Below are positions 10,573-23,247 of a DNA stretch of 64,000 nucleotides, in pieces. The notes beneath the pieces were generated by a model. It was not told the origin of the DNA, did not search any database, and was given only the letters and a program-made list of their open reading frames with translations. Source of the DNA: Escarpia spicata (lineage: Eukaryota > Annelida > Polychaeta > Sabellida > Siboglinidae); the NCBI GenBank assembly GCA_963995525.1, contig OZ023207.1:1292001-1356000 (forward strand), written 5' to 3'. Every line of letters begins with the position of its first letter. Position 1 is the first letter of the stretch. Made by a program: the position numbers and the translations under genes.

Positions 10573-13500
10573 GTTCTAGTTGATTCATCGTCACAACAAT
10601 ATATCTCAGCTTCTAGTTCTAGTTGTTTCATCGTCACAACAACACACTTCAGCTTCTAGTTCTAGTTGTTTCATCGTCACAACAACACATTTCAGCTTCT
10701 AGTTCTAGTTGTTTCATCGTCACAACAATATATCTCAGCTTTTAGTTCTAGTTGTTTCATCGTCTCAACAACATACTTCAGCTTCTAGTTCTAGTTGTTT
10801 CATCGTCACAACAACATACTTCAGCATCTAGTTCTAGTTGTTTCATCGTCACAACAACACACTTCAGCATCTAGTTCTAGTTGTTTCATCGTCACAACAA
10901 CATACTTCAGCATCTAGTTCTAGTTGTTTCATCGTCACAACAATATATCTCAGCTTCTAGTTCTAGTTGTTTCACCGTCGCAACAACACACTTCAGCATC
11001 TAGGTCTAGTTGTTTCATTGTCACAACAACATACTTCAGCGTCTTGTTCTAGTTGTTTCATCGTCTCAACAACACACTTCAGCTTCTAGTTCTAGTTGTT
11101 TCATCGTCACAACAATATATCTCAGCTTCTAGTTCTAGTTGTTTCATCGTCTCAACAATATACTTCAGCTTCTAGGTCTAGTTGTTTCATCGTCACAACA
11201 ACATATTTCAGCTTCTAGTTCTAATTGTTTAATCGTCGTAACAACACACTTCAGCTTCTAGTTCTAGTTGTTTCGTCGTCGCAACAACACACTTCAGCTT
11301 CTAGTTCTAGTTGTTTCATCGTCGCAACAACACACTTCAGCTTCTAGGTCTAGTTCTAGTTGTTTCATCGTCGCAACAACACACTGCAGCTTCTAGGTAT
11401 AGTTGTTTCATCGTCGGAACAACACACCTCAGCTTCTAGTTCTAGTTGTTTCATCGTCGCAATAACAAACTTCAGCTTCTAGTTCTAGTTGATTCATCGT
11501 CACAACAATATATCTCAGCTTCTAGTTCTAGTTGTTTCATCGTCACAACAACACACTTCAGCTTCTAGTTCTAGTTGTTTCATCGTCACAACAACACATT
11601 TCAGCTTCTAGTTCTAGTTGTTTCATCGTCACAACAATATATCTCAGCTTTTAGTTCTAGTTGTTTCATCGTCTCAACAACATACTTCAGCTTCTAGTTC
11701 TAGTTGTTTCATCGTCACAACATATTTCGGCTTCTAGTTCTAATTGTTTAATCGTCGCAACAACACACTTCAGCTTCTAGTTCTAGTTGTTTCATCGTCG
11801 CAACAACATACTTCAGCTTCTAGTTCTAGTTGTTTCATCGTCGCAACAACACACTTCAGCTTCTATGTCTAGTTCTAGTTGTTTCATCGCCGCAACAACA
11901 CACTTCAGCTTCTAGTTCTAGTTGTTTCATCGTTGGAACAACACACCTCAGCTTCTAGTTGTAGTTGTTTCATCGTCGCAATAACAAACTTCAGCTTCTA
12001 GTTCTAGTTGATTCATCGTCGCAACAACACACTTCAGCTTCTATTTCTAGTAGTTTCATCGTCAGAACAACACACCTCAGCTTCTAGTTATAATTGTTTC
12101 ATCGTCACAACAACACACTTCAGCTTCTAGTTCTAGTTGTTTCATCGTCACAACAACACATTTCAGCTTCTAGTTCTAGTTGTTTCATCGTCGCAACAAC
12201 ACACTTCAGCTCCTATTTCTAGTTGTTTCATCGTCGCAACAACACACTTCAGCTTCTAGTTCTAGTTGTTTCGTCGTCACAACAACACACTTCAGCTTCT
12301 AGTTCTAGTTGTTTCATCGTCGCAACAACACACTTCAGCTTCTAGTTCTAGTTGTTTCATCGTCACAACAACATACTTCAGCATCTAGTTCTAGTTGTTT
12401 CATCGTCACAACAACACACTTCAGCATCTAGTTCTAGTTGTTTCATCGTCACAACAACATACTTCAGCATCTAGTTCTAGTTGTTTCATCGTCACAACAA
12501 CATACTTCAGCATCTAGTTCTAGTTGTTTCATCGTCACAACAACACACTTCAGCATCTAGTTCTAGTTGTTTCATCGTCACAACAACATACTTCAGCATC
12601 TAGTTCTAGTTGTTTCATCGTCACAACAATATATCTCAGCTTCTAGTTCTAGTTGTTTCACCGTCGCAACAACACACTTCAGCATCTAGGTCTAGTTTTT
12701 TCATTGTCACAACAACATACTTCAGCGTCTTGTTCTAGTTGTTTCATCGTCTCAACAACACACTTCAGCTTCTAGTTCTAGTTGTTTCATCGTCACAACA
12801 ATATATCTCAGCTTCTAGTTCTAGTTGTTTCATCGTCTCAACAACATACTTCAGCTTCTAGGTCTAGTTGTTTCATCGTCACAACAACATATTTCAGCTT
12901 CTAGTTCTAATTGTTTAATCGTCGTAACAACACACTTCAGCTTCTAGTTCTAGTTGTTTCATCGTCGCAACAACACACTTCAGCTTCTAGTTCTAGTTGT
13001 TTCATCGTCGCAACAACACACTTCAGCTTCTAGGTCTAGTTCTAGTTATTTCATCGTCGCAACAACACACTGCAGCTTCTAGGCTAGTTGTTTCATCGTC
13101 TCAACAACACACTTCAGCTTCTAGTTCTAGTTGTTTCATCGTCACAACAATATATCTCAGCTTCTAGTTCTAGTTGTTTCATCGTCACAACAACACACTT
13201 CAGCATCTAGTTCTAGTTGTTTCATCGTCACAACAACATACTTCAGCATCTAGTTCTAGTTGTTTCATCGTCACAACAATATATCTCAGCTTCTAGTTCT
13301 AGTTGTTTCACCGTCGCAACAACACACTTCAGCATCTAGGTCTAGTTTTTTCATTGTCACAACAACATACTTCAGCGTCTTGTTCTAGTTGTTTCATCGT
13401 CTCAACAACACACTTCAGCTTCTAGTTCTAGTTGTTTCATCGTCACAACAATATATCTCAGCTTCTAGTTCTAGTTGTTTCATCGTCTCAACAACATACT

Positions 13501-14614
13501 TCAGCTTCTAGGTCTAGTTGTTTCATCGTCACAACAACATATTTCAGCTTCTAGTTCTAATTGTTTAATCGTCGTAACAACACACTTCAGCTTCTAGTTC
13601 TAGTTGTTTCATCGTCGCAACAACACACTTCAGCTTCTAGTTCTAGTTGTTTCATCGTCGCAACAACACACTTCAGCTTCTAGGTCTAGTTCTAGTTGTT
13701 TCATCGTCGCAACAACACACTGCAGCTTCTAGCCTAGTTGTTTCATCGTCGGAACAACACACCTCAGCTTCTAGTTCTAGTTGATTCATCGTCACAACAA
13801 TATATCTCAGCTTCTAGTTCTAGTTGTTTCAACGTCACAACAACACACTTCAGCTTCTAGTTCTAATTGTTTCATCGTTACAACAACACACTTCAGCTTC
13901 TAGTTATAGTTGTTTCATCGTCACAACAATATATCTCAGCTTTTAGTTGTAGTTGTTTCATCGTCTCAACAACATACTTCAGGTTCTATTTCTAGTTGTT
14001 TCATCGTCACAACATATTTCGGCTTCTAGTTCTAATTGTTTAATCGTCGCAACAACACACTTCAGCTTCTAGTTCTAGTTGTTTCATCGTCGCAACAACA
14101 TACTTCAGCTTCTAGTTCTAGTTGTTTCATCGTCGCAACAACACACTTCAGCTTCTATGTCTAGTTCTAGTTGTTTCATCGCCGCAACAACACACTTCAG
14201 CTTCTAGTTCTAGTTGTTTCATCGTTGGAACAACACACCTCAGCTTCTAGTTGTAGTTGTTTCATCGTCGCAATAACAAACTTCAGCTTCTAGTTCTAGT
14301 TGATTCATCGTCGCAACAACACACTTCAGCTTCTATTTCTAGTAGTTTCATCGTCAGAACAACACACATCAGCTTCTAGTTATAATTGTTTCATCGTCAC
14401 AACAACACACTTCAGCTTCTAGTTCTAGTTGTTTCATCGTCACAACAACACATTTCAGCTTCTAGTTCTAGTTGTTTCATCGTCGCAACAACACACTTCA
14501 GCTCCTATTTCTAGTTGTTTCATCGTCGCAACAACACACTTCAGCTTCTAGTTCTAGTTGTTTCGTCGTCACAACAACACACTTCAGCTTCTAGTTCTAG
14601 TTGTTTCATCGTCG

Positions 14615-17600
14615 CAACAACACACTTCAGCTTCTAGTTCTAGTTGTTTCATCGTCACAACAACATACTTCAGCATCTAGTTCTAGTTGTTTCATCGTCA
14701 CAACAACACACTTCAGCATCTAGTTCTAGTTGTTTCATCGTCACAACAACATACTTCAGCATCTAGTTCTAGTTGTTTCATCGTCACAACAACATACTTC
14801 AGCATCTAGTTCTAGTTGTTTCATCGTCACAACAACACACTTCAGCATCTAGGTCTAGTTTTTTCATTGTCACAACAACACACTTCAGCGTCTTGTTCTA
14901 GTTGTTTCATCGTCTCAACAACACACTTCAGCTTCTAGTTCTAGTTGTTTCATCGTCACAACAATATATCTCAGCTTCTAGTTCTAGTTGTTTCATCGTC
15001 ACAACAACACACTTCAGCATCTAGTTCTAGTTGTTTCATCGTCACAACAACATACTTCAGCATCTAGTTCTAGTTGTTTCATCGTCACAACAATATATCT
15101 CAGCTTCTAGTTCTAGTTGTTTCACCGTCGCAACAACACACTTCAGCATCTAGGTCTAGTTTTTTCATTGTCACAACAACATACTTCAGCGTCTTGTTCT
15201 AGTTGTTTCATCGTCTCAACAACACACTTCAGCTTCTAGTTCTAGTTGTTTCATCGTCACAACAATATATCTCAGCTTCTAGTTCTAGTTGTTTCATCGT
15301 CTCAACAACATACTTCAGCTTCTAGGTCTAGTTGTTTCATCGTCACAACAACATATTTCAGCTTCTAGTTATAATTGTTTAATCGTCGTAACAACACACT
15401 TCAGCTTCTAGTTCTAGTTGTTTCATCGTCGCAACAACACACTTCAGCTTCTAGTTCTAGTTGTTTCATTGTCGCAACAACATACTTCAGCATCTAGTTC
15501 TAATTGTTTCATCGTCACAACAACATACTTCAGCATCTAGTTCTAGTTGTTTCATAGTCACAACAACACACTTCTGCATCTAGTTCTAGTTGTTTCATCG
15601 TCACAACAACATACTTCAGCATCTAGTTCTAGTTGTTTCATCGTCACAACAATATATCTCAGCTTCTAGTTCTAGTTGTTTCACCGTCGCAACAACACAC
15701 TTCAGCATCTAGGTCTAGTTGTTTCATTGTCACAACAACATACTTCAGCGTCTTGTTCTAGTTGTTTCATCGTCTCAACAACACACTTCAGCTTCTAGTT
15801 CTAGTTGTTTCATCGTCACAACAATATATCTCAGCTTCTAGTTCTAGTTGTTTCATCGTCTCAACAATATACTTCAGCTTCTAGGTCTAGTTGTTTCATC
15901 GTCACAACAACATATTTCAGCTTCTACTTCTAATTGTTTAATCGTCGTAACAACACACTTCAGCTTCTAGTTCTAGTTGTTTCATCGTCGCAACAACACA
16001 CTTCAGCTTCTAGTTCTAGTTGTTTCATCGTCGCAACAACACACTTCAGCTTCTAGGTCTAGTTCTAGTTGTTTCATCGTCGCAACAACACACTGCAGCT
16101 TCTAGGTATAGTTGTTTCATCGTCGGAACAACACACCTCAGCTTCTAGTTCTAGTTGTTTCATCGTCGCAATAACAAACTTCAGCTTCTAGTTCTAGTTG
16201 ATTCATCGTCACAACAACACACTTCAGCTTCTAGTTCTAGTTGTTTCATCGTCACAACAACACACTTCAGCTTCTAGTTCTAGTTGTTTCATCGTCACAA
16301 CAACATACTTCAGCATCTAGTTCTAGTTGTTTCATCGTCACAACAACACACTTCAGCATCTAGTTCTAGTTGTTTCATCGTCACAACAACATACTTCAGC
16401 ATCTAGTTCTAGTTGTTTCATCGTCACAACAACATACTTCAGCATCTAGTTCTAGTTGTTTCATCGTCACAACAACACACTTCAGCATCTAGGTCTAGTT
16501 TTTTCATTGTCACAACAACACACTTCAGCGTCTTGTTCTAGTTGTTTCATCGTCACAACAATATATCTCAGCTTCTAGTTCTAGTTGTTTCATCGTCACA
16601 ACAACACACTTCAGCATCTAGTTCTAGTTGTTTCATCGTCACAACAACATACTTCAGCATCTAGTTCTAGTTGTTTCATCGTCACAACAATATATCTCAG
16701 CTTCTAGTTCTAGTTGTTTCACCGTCGCAACAACACACTTCAGCATCTAGGTCTAGTTTTTTCATTGTCACAACAACATACTTCAGCGTCTTGTTCTAGT
16801 TGTTTCATCGTCTCAACAACACACTTCAGCTTCTAGTTCTAGTTGTTTCATCGTCACAACAATATATCTCAGCTTCTATTTCTAGTTGTTTCATCGTCTC
16901 AACAACATACTTCAGCTTCTACGTCTAGTTGTTTCATCGTCACAACAACATATTTCAGCTTCTAGTTATAATTGTTTAATCGTCGTAACAACACACTTCA
17001 GCTTCTAGTTCTAGTTGTTTCATCGTCGCAACAACACACTTCAGCTTCTAGTTCTAGTTGTTTCATTGTCGCAACAACATACTTCAGCATCTAGTTCTAG
17101 TTGTTTCATCGTCACAACAACATACTTCAGCATCTAGTTCTAGTTGTTTCATCGTCACAACAACACACTTCTGCATCTAGTTCTAGTTGTTTCATCGTCA
17201 CAACAACATACTTCAGCATCTAGTTCTAGTTGTTTCATCGTCACAACAATATATCTCAGCTTCTAGTTCTAGTTGTTTCACCGTCGCAACTACACACTTC
17301 AGCATCTAGGTCTAGTTGTTTCATTGTCACAACAACATACTTCAGCGTCTTGTTCTAGTTGTTTCATCGTCTCAACAACACACTTCAGCTTCTAGTTCTA
17401 GTTGTTTCATCGTCACAACAATATATCTCAGCTTCTAGTTCTAGTTGTTTCATCGTCTCAACAATATACTTCAGCTTCTAGGTCTAGTTGTTTCATCGTC
17501 ACAACAACATATTTCAGCTTCTACTTCTAATTGTTTAATCGTCGTAACAACACACTTCAGCTTCTAGTTCTAGTTGTTTCATCGTCGCAACAACACACTT

Positions 17601-17807
17601 CAGCTTCTAGTTCTAGTTGTTTCATCGTCGCAACAACACACTTCAGCTTCTAGGTCTAGTTCTAGTTGTTTCATCGTCGCAACAACACACTGCAGCTTTA
17701 GGTATAGTTGTTTCATCGTCGGAACAACACACCTCAGCTTCTAGTTCTAGTTGTTTCATCGTCGCAATAACAAACTTCAGCTTCTAGTTCTAGTTGATTC
17801 ATCGTCA
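14615..17807 (+). repeat. Tandem duplication of an about 1.6-kb block
   Basis: The offset is 1640 at the left, falling to 1597 after the second copy loses one 43-bp unit (compare 14915-14960 with 16545-16560). CTTCTGCATC at 15571/17168 and CACCGTCGC at 15123/16720 confirm the register. The copies differ by a few private changes, for example CAACTACAC near 17288 and a 1-bp deletion near 17697 in the second. Confidence 0.8.
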
Positions 17808-18401
17808 CAACAATATATCTCAGCTTCTAGTTCTAGTTGTTTCATCGTCACAACAACACACTTCAGCTTCTAGTTCTAGTTGTTTCATCGTCACAACAAC
17901 ACATTTCAGCTTCTAGTTCTAGTTGTTTCATTGTCACAACAATATATCTCAGCTTTTAGTTCTAGTTGTTTCATCGTCTCAACAACATACTTCAGCTTCT
18001 AGTTCTAGTTGTTTCATCGTCACAATATATTTCGGCTTCTAGTTCTAATTGTTTAATCGTCGCAACAACACACTTCAGCTTCTAGTTCTAGTTGTTTCAT
18101 CGTCGCAACAACATACTTCAGCTTCTAGTTCTAGTTGTTTCATCGTCGCAACAACACACTTCAGCTTCTATGTCTAGTTCTAGTTGTTTCATCGCCGCAA
18201 CAACACACTTCAGCTTCTAGTTCTAATTGTTTCATCGTTGGAACAACACACCTCAGCTTCTAGTTGTAGTTGTTTCATCGTCGCAATAACAAACTTCAGC
18301 TTCTAGTTCTAGTTGATTCATCGTCGCAACAACACACTTCGACTTCTATTTCTAGTAGTTTCATCGTCAGAACAACACACCTCAGCTTCTAGTTATAATT
18401 G

Positions 18402-21400
18402 TTTCATCGTCACAACAACACACTTCAGCTTCTAGTTCTAGTTGTTTCATCGTCACAACAACACATTTCAGCTTCTAGTTCTAGTTGTTTCATCGTCGCA
18501 ACAACACACTTCAGCTCCTATTTCTAGTTGTTTCATCGTCGCAACAACACACTTCAGCTTCTAGTTCTAGTTGTTTCGTCGTCACAACAACACACTTCAG
18601 CTTCTAGTTCTAGTTGTTTCATCGTCGCAACAACACACTTCAGCTTCTAGTTCTAGTTGTTTCATCGTCACAACAACATACTTCAGCATCTAGTTCTAGT
18701 TGTTTCATCGTCACAACAACACACTTCAGCATCTAGTTCTAGTTGTTTCATCGTCACAACAACATACTTCAGCATCTAGTTCTAGTTGTTTCATCGTCAC
18801 AACAACATACTTCAGCATCTAGTTCTAGTTGTTTCATCGTCACAACAACATACTTCAGCATCTAGTTCTAGTTGTTTCATCGACACAACAACACACTTCA
18901 GCATCTAGTTCTAGTTGTTTCATCGTCACAACAACATACTTCAGCATCTAGTTCTAGTTGTTTCATCGTCACAACAATATATCTCAGCTTCTAGTTCTAG
19001 TTGTTTCACCGTCGCAACAACACACTTCAGCATCTAGGTCTAGTTTTTTCATTGTCACAACAACATACTTCAGCGTCTTGTTCTAGTTGTTTCATCGTCT
19101 CAACAACACACATCAGCTTCTAGTTCTAGTTGTTTCATCGTCACAACAATATATCTCAGCTTCTAGTTCTAGTTGTTTCATCGTCTCAACAACATAATTC
19201 AGCTTCTAGGTCTAGTTGTTTCATCGTCACAACAACATATTTCAGCTTCTAGTTCTAATTGTTTAATCGTCGTAACAACACACTTCAGCTTCTAGTTCTA
19301 GTTGTTTCATCGTCGCAACAACACACTTCAGCTTCTAGTTCTAGTTGTTTCATCGTCGCAACAACATACTTCAGCATCTAGTTCTAGTTGTTTCATCGTC
19401 ACAACAACATACTTCAGCATCTAGTTCTAGTTGTTTCATCGTCACAACAACACACTTCTGCATCTAGTTCTAGTTGTTTCATCGTCACAACAACATACTT
19501 CAGCATCTAGTTCTAGTTGTTTCATCGTCACAACAACACACTTCTGCATCTAGTTCTAGTTGTTTCATCGTCACAACAACATACTTCAGCATCTAGTTCT
19601 AGTTGTTTCATCGTCACAACAATATATCTCAGCTTCTAGTTCTAGTTGTTTCACCGTCGCAACAACACACTTCAGCATCTAGGTCTAGTTGTTTCATTGT
19701 CACAACAACATACTTCAGCGTCTTGTTCTAGTTGTTTCATCGTCTCAACAACACACTTCAGCTTCTAGTTCTAGTTGTTTCATCGTCACAACAATATATC
19801 TCAGCTTCTAGTTCTAGTTGTTTCATCGTCTCAACAATATACTTCAGCTTCTAGGTCTAGTTGTTTCATCGTCACAACAACATATTTCAGCTTCTACTTC
19901 TAATTGTTTAATCGTCGTAACAACACACTTCAGCTTCTAGTTCTAGTTGTTTCATCGTCGCAACAACACACTTCAGCTTCTAGTTCTAGTTGTTTCATCG
20001 TCGCAACAACACACTTCAGCTTCTAGGTCTAGTTCTAGTTGTTTCATCGTCGCAACAACACACTGCAGCTTCTAGGTATAGTTGTTTCATCGTCGGAACA
20101 ACACACCTCAGCTTCTAGTTCTAGTTGTTTCATCGTCGCAATAACAAACTTCAGCTTCTAGTTCTAGTTGATTCATCGTCACAACAATATATCTCAGCTT
20201 CTAGTTCTAGTTGTTTCATCGTCACAACAACACACTTCAGCTTCTAGTTCTAGTTGTTTCATCGTCACAACAACACATTTCAGCTTCTAGTTCTAGTTGT
20301 TTCATTGTCACAACAATATATCTCAGCTTTTAGTTCTAGTTGTTTCATCGTCTCAACAACATACTTCAGCTTCTAGTTCTAGTTGTTTCATCGTCACAAC
20401 ATATTTCGGCTTCTAGTTCTAATTGTTTAATCGTCGCAACAACACACTTCAGCTTCTAGTTCTAGTTGTTTCATCGTCGCAACAACATACTTCAGCTTCT
20501 AGTTCTAGTTGTTTCATCGTCGCAACAACACACTTCAGCTTCTATGTCTAGTTCTAGTTGTTTCATCGCCGCAACAACACACTTCAGCTTCTAGTTCTAA
20601 TTGTTTCATCGTTGGAACAACACACCTCAGCTTCTAGTTCTAGTTGTTTCATCGTCACAACAACACATTTCAGCTTCTAGTTCTAGTTGTTTCATCGTCG
20701 CAACAACACACTTCAGCTTCTATGTCTAGTTCTAGTTGTTTCATCGCCGCAACAACACACTTCAGCTTCTAGTTCTAGTTGTTTCATCGTTGGAACAACA
20801 CACCTCAGCTTCTAGTTGTAGTTGTTTCATCGTCACAACAACACACTTCAGCTTCTAGTTCTAGTTGTTTCATCGTCACAACAACACATTTCAGCTTCTA
20901 GTTCTAGTTGTTTCATCGTCGCAACAACACACTTCAGCTCCTATTTCTAGTTGTTTCATCGTCGCAACAACACACTTCAGCTTCTAGTTCTAGTTGTTTC
21001 GTCGTCACAACAACACACTTCAGCTTCTAGTTCTAGTTGTTTCATCGTCGCAACAACACACTTCAGCTTCTAGTTCTAGTTGTTTCATCGTCACAACAAC
21101 ATACTTCAGCATCTAGTTCTAGTTGTTTCATCGTCACAACAACACACTTCAGCATCTAGTTCTAGTTGTTTCATCGTCACAACAACATACTTCAGCATCT
21201 AGTTCTAGTTGTTTCATCGTCACAACAACATACTTCAGCATCTAGTTCTAGTTGTTTCATCGTCACAACAACATACTTCAGCATCTAGTTCTAGTTGTTT
21301 CATCGACACAACAACACACTTCAGCATCTAGTTCTAGTTGTTTCATCGTCACAACAACATACTTCAGCATCTAGTTCTAGTTGTTTCATCGTCACAACAA

Positions 21401-23247
21401 TATATCTCAGCTTCTAGTTCTAGTTGTTTCACCGTCGCAACAACACACTTCAGCATCTAGGTCTAGTTTTTTCATTGTCACAACAACATACTTCAGCGTC
21501 TTGTTCTAGTTGTTTCATCGTCTCAACAACACACATCAGCTTCTAGTTCTAGTTGTTTCATCGTCACAACAATATATCTCAGCTTCTAGTTCTAGTTGTT
21601 TCATCGTCTCAACAACATAATTCAGCTTCTAGGTCTAGTTGTTTCATCGTCACAACAACATATTTCAGCTTCTAGTTCTAATTGTTTAATCGTCGTAACA
21701 ACACACTTCAGCTTCTAGTTCTAGTTGTTTCATCGTCGCAACAACACACTTCAGCTTCTAGTTCTAGTTGTTTCATCGTCGCAACAACATACTTCAGCAT
21801 CTAGTTCTAGTTGTTTCATCGTCACAACAACATACTTCAGCATCTAGTTCTAGTTGTTTCATCGTCACAACAACACACTTCTGCATCTAGTTCTAGTTGT
21901 TTCATCGTCACAACAACATACTTCAGCATCTAGTTCTAGTTGTTTCATCGTCACAACAACACACTTCTGCATCTAGTTCTAGTTGTTTCATCGTCACAAC
22001 AACATACTTCAGCATCTAGTTCTAGTTGTTTCATCGTCACAACAATATATCTCAGCTTCTAGTTCTAGTTGTTTCACCGTCGCAACAACACACTTCAGCA
22101 TCTAGGTCTAGTTGTTTCATTGTCACAACAACATACTTCAGCGTCTTGTTCTAGTTGTTTCATCGTCTCAACAACACACTTCAGCTTCTAGTTCTAGTTG
22201 TTTCATCGTCACAACAATATATCTCAGCTTCTAGTTCTAGTTGTTTCATCGTCTCAACAATATACTTCAGCTTCTAGGTCTAGTTGTTTCATCGTCACAA
22301 CAACATATTTCAGCTTCTACTTCTAATTGTTTAATCGTCGTAACAACACACTTCAGCTTCTAGTTCTAGTTGTTTCATCGTCGCAACAACACACTTCAGC
22401 TTCTAGTTCTAGTTGTTTCATCGTCGCAACAACACACTTCAGCTTCTAGGTCTAGTTCTAGTTGTTTCATCGTCGCAACAACACACTGCAGCTTCTAGGT
22501 ATAGTTGTTTCATCGTCGGAACAACACACCTCAGCTTCTAGTTCTAGTTGTTTCATCGTCGCAATAACAAACTTCAGCTTCTAGTTCTAGTTGATTCATC
22601 GTCACAACAATATATCTCAGCTTCTAGTTCTAGTTGTTTCATCGTCACAACAACACACTTCAGCTTCTAGTTCTAGTTGTTTCATCGTCACAACAACACA
22701 TTTCAGCTTCTAGTTCTAGTTGTTTCATTGTCACAACAATATATCTCAGCTTTTAGTTCTAGTTGTTTCATCGTCTCAACAACATACTTCAGCTTCTAGT
22801 TCTAGTTGTTTCATCGTCACAACATATTTCGGCTTCTAGTTCTAATTGTTTAATCGTCGCAACAACACACTTCAGCTTCTAGTTCTAGTTGTTTCATCGT
22901 CGCAACAACATACTTCAGCTTCTAGTTCTAGTTGTTTCATCGTCGCAACAACACACTTCAGCTTCTATGTCTAGTTCTAGTTGTTTCATCGCCGCAACAA
23001 CACACTTCAGCTTCTAGTTCTAATTGTTTCATCGTTGGAACAACACACCTCAGCTTCTAGTTCTAGTTGTTTCATCGTCACAACAACACATTTCAGCTTC
23101 TAGTTCTAGTTGTTTCATCGTCGCAACAACACACTTCAGCTTCTATGTCTAGTTCTAGTTGTTTCATCGCCGCAACAACACACTTCAGCTTCTAGTTCTA
23201 GTTGTTTCATCGTTGGAACAACACACCTCAGCTTCTAGTTGTAGTTG
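18402..23247 (+). repeat. Tandem duplication of a 2,423-bp block
   Basis: The blocks at about 18402-20824 and 20825-23247 share private variants at offset 2423: CGACAC (18881/21304), CACATCAGC (19111/21534), ACATAATTC, CACCGTCGC (19007/21430 and 19652/22075) and the 40-bp unit (20401/22824). No difference was noticed between them at the positions compared. Confidence 0.88.
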
